Source: Phycisphaeraceae bacterium (GTDB lineage Bacteria; Planctomycetota; Phycisphaerae; Phycisphaerales; Zrk34). Taken from it: a DNA stretch of 41,531 nt. This document shows, in pieces, positions 37,529 through 41,531 of the stretch. Position numbers and translations under genes: made by a program. How positions within the stretch are numbered: position 1 is the first letter of the stretch; each line of letters starts with the position of its first letter. The stretch covers positions 1 to 41,531 of the forward strand of contig JANQQT010000134.1 of the NCBI GenBank assembly GCA_028284925.1. Reading direction: 5' to 3'. The notes under the pieces are model-generated. The model did no database searches. It saw only the letters and a list, made by a program, of their open reading frames with translations, and was not told the DNA's origin.

Positions 37529-39319
37529 ATGGTTTCAGGCACGTACGTAACATCGCGGGCAAATTCAGGTGGGCGGATTGGTCACCAGCTTAAGGATCTT
37601 CTTACCGGCTTAATCGTATCGAAGTGGTTTGGTTTGCGTCTGGTGTACACGCCCCTTAACAACGAGAAGTGGGATAAGTTTTTCGGATTCAGCGGTATTG
37701 CAGGTGATCTTGGTGACTCGAAACCTGATTGGGTACGAGAGAGATCGATTGAGAAACCACGCCGTTGGGAAGGGATCGATTTTGATGAGATCGTCGACTT
37801 TGTTCGACTGGAATCGAGACCTGATGCGCGAACATTGCTCGTATTTGAGCAGGCGGCAAGGGTTCAGTTGTATCAGATATATCTGTGGCAACGTCAGGGC
37901 CGCATCAAACATGATGTTTATTCGGAGGTTATTAGAGTCCTTCGAGAATGTTATCATGCCGCGACGCACCCGGAAAAGCAGCCGTTTGAAGATCCAACCA
38001 AAGTTAACATTGTTGTCCATATACGAAGAGGTGACGCCTCGAAAGAGAACCACCGCTGGTTGCCTTCGTCTTTTTATCGCAACGTAATCACTCAGCTCCA
38101 AGAGCGGGGCCAAAATTCTGAGATCGTGTTCCATGTGCATTCGGCGGGCACTGACGGTCAGATGCAGGAGATACGTGAAGAGCTTCACGGCTGTGCTCCC
38201 AGTATTCAGTTCTACCTAAATACTTCACCTTTTCAAGCGTTTCATCAAATGGTCATTGCGGACTTACTGGTTGTCAGTCACAGCTCATTTTCCGATTGGG
38301 CTGGTTACCTGTCGACCAGTCCAAAGTTGATTCATCCACATTTCCATATGACGAATCTTGATGAGCGTGAGTGGGGACGTATGGATCGCAAGGGCGACAT
38401 CGTAGGAGAACTCGAGGACTTTAGAGCGAGATCTTCCGGTCAGATCCCAAAGCGTGTGACCAACGACGTCCGCGTTTCGGCGAACTCATCCAAACCAGCC
38501 GAAAAGGCGAAGGTTAACCTGTTTGACCGTTGTTTCGTGCGCCCTCGCAAATCGTGTCATATTGAGTGGGTTAGAGATCAGAAGAACTGGGATGGTATTA
38601 CGGTCTTTACTGATGAATACATCGGATCGGATTTGCCAAATCAAGTCTGCAGTGACTTCAAGATCGGTTGGCTGGTTGAACCCAAGGTTATTCATAGGAA
38701 CATGTATGATTCTGTCACACACCGTCTCAATGCCTTCGACCTGGTGCTGACACATGATTCAGAGCTGATCCAGAAGTGGCCAAATAAGTGTCGGTTCGCG
38801 CCATCCGCAAGGTGCTGGATTGAAGATGCGAACGCCAGATTACATTCGAAAGCCAAGTTGCTGTCGATGATTTACTCATCCAAACGTGGATTGCCCGGTT
38901 ATCAGTTGCGCCATCAAGTGGCCGATGGAATTGCGAAAGTCGATCTGTACGGACGAGGCAGCGATCGTCCGATCGAACACAAGGAAGAAGGATTGGTCAA
39001 CTACATGTTTTCGATTGCCATCGAAAACTCTCAGGCGACCAATTACTTTACTGAGAAGATCCTGGACTGCATGGCTGTGGGAACAATCCCGATTTATTGG
39101 GGATGTCCGAACATTGATGATTTCTTTGATCCCGACGGAGTGGTCGTGTTTAACACCTATGAGGAACTTCCGTCGATTATCAGCAAACTGTCTCCAGAAT
39201 TCTATTTGTCGCGTCTTGGGGCAGTGGCGAGAAATCTCGATTTGAGCAGGGAATTTCGATGGCCCGAGGACTGGGTTTATGAAAACATCCTTGTGCCCGA
39301 AGGAGTCATCAAGGACTGA
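37529..39319 (+). CDS. Double fucosyltransferase-like fusion (GT11-like plus GT10-like)
   Basis: Product is 596 residues from ATG 37529, preferred over TTG 37514 because GGAG lies 9 bases upstream. The first half (about 1-290) resembles alpha-1,2/1,6-type fucosyltransferases: the opening GGRIGHQLKDLLTGL, the signature VHIRRGD (H164) and SHSSFSDWAGYLS near 250. The second half (about 325-596) is GT10-like: FKIGWLVEPKVIH, FDLVLTHDSEL, SMIYSSKR and the GT10 motif AIENSQATNYFTEKILDC (E499, N500) followed by AVGTIPIYWG. Both families use GDP-fucose in known members. It is soluble with no export signal, and follows the four-domain gene by 89 bases. No GDP-fucose synthesis genes are nearby; the next gene instead makes GDP-L-galactose-type sugars. 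Confidence 0.88.
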   Translation: MVSGTYVTSRANSGGRIGHQLKDLLTGLIVSKWFGLRLVYTPLNNEKWDKFFGFSGIAGDLGDSKPDWVRERSIEKPRRWEGIDFDEIVDFVRLESRPDARTLLVFEQAARVQLYQIYLWQRQGRIKHDVYSEVIRVLRECYHAATHPEKQPFEDPTKVNIVVHIRRGDASKENHRWLPSSFYRNVITQLQERGQNSEIVFHVHSAGTDGQMQEIREELHGCAPSIQFYLNTSPFQAFHQMVIADLLVVSHSSFSDWAGYLSTSPKLIHPHFHMTNLDEREWGRMDRKGDIVGELEDFRARSSGQIPKRVTNDVRVSANSSKPAEKAKVNLFDRCFVRPRKSCHIEWVRDQKNWDGITVFTDEYIGSDLPNQVCSDFKIGWLVEPKVIHRNMYDSVTHRLNAFDLVLTHDSELIQKWPNKCRFAPSARCWIEDANARLHSKAKLLSMIYSSKRGLPGYQLRHQVADGIAKVDLYGRGSDRPIEHKEEGLVNYMFSIAIENSQATNYFTEKILDCMAVGTIPIYWGCPNIDDFFDPDGVVVFNTYEELPSIISKLSPEFYLSRLGAVARNLDLSREFRWPEDWVYENILVPEGVIKD

Positions 39320-39411
39320 TGGTCGGATCATTTCAATAGACGAATGCGTGGACGCATGAACGTCCGAAGCAATGAATAATTTTGCTACCTCAAGACGGAA
39401 GGGTTCGAACC

Positions 39412-40443
39412 ATGGTCAAAAAGATTCTCGTAGCAGGTGCCGGCGGATTCATAGGCGGACATCTTGTTGCAAGACTTCGTGAACGCGGTGACTGTGAGAT
39501 AAGGGCGGTGGACATCAAGCCTTTCGATCAGTGGCATCAGTATTTTGATGATGTTGAGTCGCTCTGTCTTGATCTTCGAGAGCGCCCGTGTTGTGAGAAA
39601 GTCGTTGTTGGTGTCGATGAGATATATAACCTTGCAGCAGACATGGGCGGTATTGGATTCATCGAGGGCAATAAGTTTGCATGTATGGTGAATGTACTGA
39701 TCAATACCAATCTTCTGCTGACTGCGAATGAAGTCGGTGTCGAGCGTTTCTTTTTCTCGTCCAGCGCGTGTGTCTATCGCGGAGACCTTCAGAATTCGGA
39801 CCAGACGAATTTTGCGCTCAAAGAGAGTGACGCCTATCCGGCGGATCCGGAGGACGGTTACGGGTGGGAGAAGTTGTTCAGCGAAAGAATGTGTCGACAC
39901 GCCATGGAGGATTGTGGGCTGATTACTCGAGTTGCGCGTTTTCACAACAGTTATGGTTCGCACGGCACATGGAGCGGCGGTAGAGAGAAAGCTCCGGCGG
40001 CCATCTGTCGCAAGGTCGCTTTCGCCTCTATTTCAGGAAACCATAGCATTGAGATATGGGGTGATGGAACGCAGAAACGATCGTTTATGTATATCGATGA
40101 CAATATAGAAGGGATGTTGCGAATCATGTATTCGGACATTTCGGAGCCCATCAACCTTGGGTCAGCTGAAATGGTTACCATTAACGAAATGGTTTCAATC
40201 GCTGAAGACATTGCAGGTATAAAATTGAGCCGCCGATACCGGGCGGATGCACCGATCGGTGTAGCTGGTCGTTCTTCAGACAATTCAATGATCCTCGAAA
40301 GGCTGAATTGGGAACCATCCACTTCCTTATATGATGGATTGGCCAAAACCTATGAGTGGATTTATGATCAGGTGTTGGGGTCAGTTGCGAAGAACAGTCG
40401 AATCGAGACGGCGTACGGTGTTTCAAGACTATATGCCAAGTGA
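39412..40443 (+). CDS. GDP-mannose 3,5-epimerase homologue
   Basis: Product is 343 residues from ATG 39412; a GGAAGGG-type ribosome binding site supports this over the TTG at 39382. It is a short-chain dehydrogenase/epimerase: NAD-binding GAGGFIGGHL at the start, then NLAADMGGIGF and SSACVY. By comparison with plant GDP-mannose 3,5-epimerase, all key residues appear: Cys120 (of SSACVY), the Tyr150-xxx-Lys154 pair (YGWEK) and Lys193 (GGREKAPAA). FHNSYGSHGTW and SFMYIDDNIEG are also typical. The enzyme converts GDP-mannose to GDP-L-galactose (and GDP-L-gulose). Its position after the fucosyltransferase fusion suggests it supplies their donor. Confidence 0.88.
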   Translation: MVKKILVAGAGGFIGGHLVARLRERGDCEIRAVDIKPFDQWHQYFDDVESLCLDLRERPCCEKVVVGVDEIYNLAADMGGIGFIEGNKFACMVNVLINTNLLLTANEVGVERFFFSSSACVYRGDLQNSDQTNFALKESDAYPADPEDGYGWEKLFSERMCRHAMEDCGLITRVARFHNSYGSHGTWSGGREKAPAAICRKVAFASISGNHSIEIWGDGTQKRSFMYIDDNIEGMLRIMYSDISEPINLGSAEMVTINEMVSIAEDIAGIKLSRRYRADAPIGVAGRSSDNSMILERLNWEPSTSLYDGLAKTYEWIYDQVLGSVAKNSRIETAYGVSRLYAK

Positions 40444-40483
40444 GTATTCGAGTTTGGATAGTAGGATGTGAGAGTAGTGACCT

Positions 40484-40813
40484 ATGGAGACAATAGTTGC
40501 ATTCGTCACATTTGTGCTATCGGCCATGGGACTTACGGTTGTTGTAGTCTGGCCTGAGACCGGGCCGGGGGCATGGTGCCGAGAACGACTATTGAGGCCG
40601 CTCTTGCCCAAGCGAATCAGGGATGTGTTCGACTGTTACATCTGTTTTGGATTCTGGACAGGTCTCGGGTTAGGAGCGTTGTGGTCAGTTATGTTGGATA
40701 TTTGGTTTTATTGGTTTGGCTGCCTGATGATTCCGGCGATGTTTTGGATTATTCTTCAACCTTGGAAGGATCCTGACAGCACTTATTCTGAGGATGGTAA
40801 CGAGCATGACTGA
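40484..40813 (+). CDS. Small membrane protein, DUF1360-like
   Basis: Product is 109 residues with hydrophobic segments at about 3-22, 53-72 and 76-92, and a CYICFGFWTGLG motif (two Cys two residues apart near 50). This C-x-x-C/FW pattern resembles DUF1360 and similar small phage- or spore-associated membrane proteins of unknown role. It follows the epimerase by 40 bases and overlaps the next small gene by 8 bases, which implies translational coupling. The family assignment is tentative. Confidence 0.65.
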   Translation: METIVAFVTFVLSAMGLTVVVVWPETGPGAWCRERLLRPLLPKRIRDVFDCYICFGFWTGLGLGALWSVMLDIWFYWFGCLMIPAMFWIILQPWKDPDSTYSEDGNEHD

Positions 40814-40979
40814 TAAACAATCGCAACACGCAGATGATTCGGCACGCAATGAGAAACGCGGTGGCGCCCTACGCAGGAGCCTAATTCAAGAAAACCAGGC
40901 GCGTACGGATCTTCGTCGGTCGGCACGTCGGGGATTTCGTGGCTGTGGTGGATGTTCTGGTCGTAAGATTCGAAGTTAA
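40806..40979 (+). CDS. Small basic protein, unknown function
   Basis: Product is 57 residues from ATG 40806, overlapping the end of the membrane-protein gene (stop at 40811-40813). An in-frame ATG at 40794 is an alternative. It is rich in Arg, Lys and Ser, polar throughout, with a C-terminal RGFRGCGGCSGRK containing a CGGC pair. No family is recognised. The overlap and shared strand support co-expression with its neighbour; otherwise the gene is plausible but unproven. Confidence 0.5.
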   Translation: MTDKQSQHADDSARNEKRGGALRRSLIQENQARTDLRRSARRGFRGCGGCSGRKIRS

Positions 40980-41027
40980 TGTTTACCGGCTTGCGTTTGA
41001 TCAGCCGATTGATGTCCGTGTTATTTC

Positions 41028-41197
41028 TCACACCACCACCACCTGAAAGTTATTCTTACACTTCTCCTCCCTGCACTTGTAGTACCGGATCCTACCCTTG
41101 GTCTTGTAACTACCGACGTTCTTCGACCCGCACTTATCACACCTTGGCTTACGAATGATCTGAACTTCCGGCCATCCAGCAGCCTCAGCTTATACAT
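41028..41197 (-). pseudogene. Small zinc-ribbon protein with an apparent frameshift
   Basis: On the minus strand ATG 41197 has a good AAGGAG 7 bases upstream and starts MYKLRLLDG. The recognisable part, VQIIRKPRCDKCGSKNVG to KCREEKCKNNFQVVVV, lies in the -1 frame and ends at TGA 41030-41028. It shows a CxxC and a second CxxxxC pair, as in small Com-like zinc ribbons. No start codon exists in that frame, so either one base is lost near 41175 (natural or an assembly error) or the ribosome shifts. No obvious slippery heptamer is seen. Confidence 0.6.
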
Positions 41198-41234
41198 GAG
41201 CGTCTCCTTTCATCCCACCCCAACCTCCGGTTGA

Positions 41235-41531
41235 CTTCCGTCTTACTTTGGCTCCCGGATCCCGGCTTATGATCCTGCGGGCAACCGCTTGAGCAGGTCC
41301 GTTGATACAGGCGGCGGCCCGGTTGACACGACCTATACGTATGACAAGCTCAATCAACTTAAAGATACCACGACATCCGGCGTCACGACCACTTACACGT
41401 ATGACAAGAACGGCAATCGAACGGATCGGGCTGTCGGTGGGGGTGGGACGAACACCGCCTACGTCTATGACACGTCTGACCGCTTGGTGCAGGTTGACAA
41501 CGATGGGAATACTGTCTTTGAGGCAAGTTAT
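41235..41531 (+). pseudogene. 5'-truncated RHS/YD-repeat fragment (runs off right edge)
   Basis: The frame opens just after TGA 41232-41234 and stays open for 99 codons to the edge, with no ATG. It encodes classic YD repeats: AYDPAGNRLSRSVDTGG, TTYTYDKLNQLKDTTTSG, TYTYDKNGNRTDRAVGGG, AYVYDTSDRLVQVDNDGN. There is no close base-level match to the intact RHS gene 7 kb upstream. It is probably a displaced RHS cassette or the remains of a second RHS gene; the 3' part lies outside the window. Confidence 0.75.

Overview
The window looks like chromosomal DNA of a planctomycete, probably Phycisphaerae-like. This is inferred from an N-terminal LEPR-XLL motif on a giant LamG/CotH-type surface protein, a PEP-CTERM tail on a LamG protein, large PQQ-type beta-propeller proteins, and the general gene style. 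No rRNA or universal marker is present, so taxonomy below phylum is inference.

Left part (1-25 kb), ordinary chromosome. On the minus strand, read right to left: a sorbosone-dehydrogenase/DUF7133-like beta-propeller protein (12478-13974), an OppA-like binding protein (10181-12313) with its OppB-like permease (9173-10123), a LamG PEP-CTERM protein (7501-8946), and the truncated start of a protein of more than 2,440 residues (1-7340) carrying LTD, LamG and CotH-like domains. Then come a CpaF/TadA-type ATPase (14172), a PQQ-like propeller protein (15441), an LpxL-type acyltransferase (18944-19966, minus), a PhoD-type phosphatase (20329), a GYD protein (21827), a degenerate FixJ-type receiver (22222, minus), a GlcE-like FAD protein (23067, minus) and two tandem tatA genes (24454 and 24714).

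Junction (25.1-27.3 kb). A tRNA-Val(CAC) with its own promoter and a strong terminator is followed by a decayed stretch: a tyrosine-recombinase C-terminal fragment and a multiply broken STAND (NB-ARC-type) NTPase. This is the classic edge of an island integrated at a tRNA gene.

Island (27.3-41.5 kb), all main genes on the plus strand: a 2,183-residue RHS/YD-repeat protein with poly-serine tracts and an unrecognised C-terminal tip; an 1,169-residue fusion of GT9-like, GT8-like and GT31-like glycosyltransferases plus a carbohydrate sulfotransferase; a 596-residue fusion of a GT11-like and a GT10-like fucosyltransferase; a GDP-mannose 3,5-epimerase homologue with all catalytic residues; a small membrane protein; a small basic protein; a frameshifted zinc-ribbon gene (minus); and a 5'-truncated RHS fragment running off the right edge. 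The attractive hypothesis is a dedicated glycosylation cassette that builds a sulfated oligosaccharide with fucose-like sugars, probably L-galactose supplied by the epimerase, possibly on the RHS protein's serine tracts or on the cell surface. The fusions and the gene order are seen directly; the joint function is inferred.
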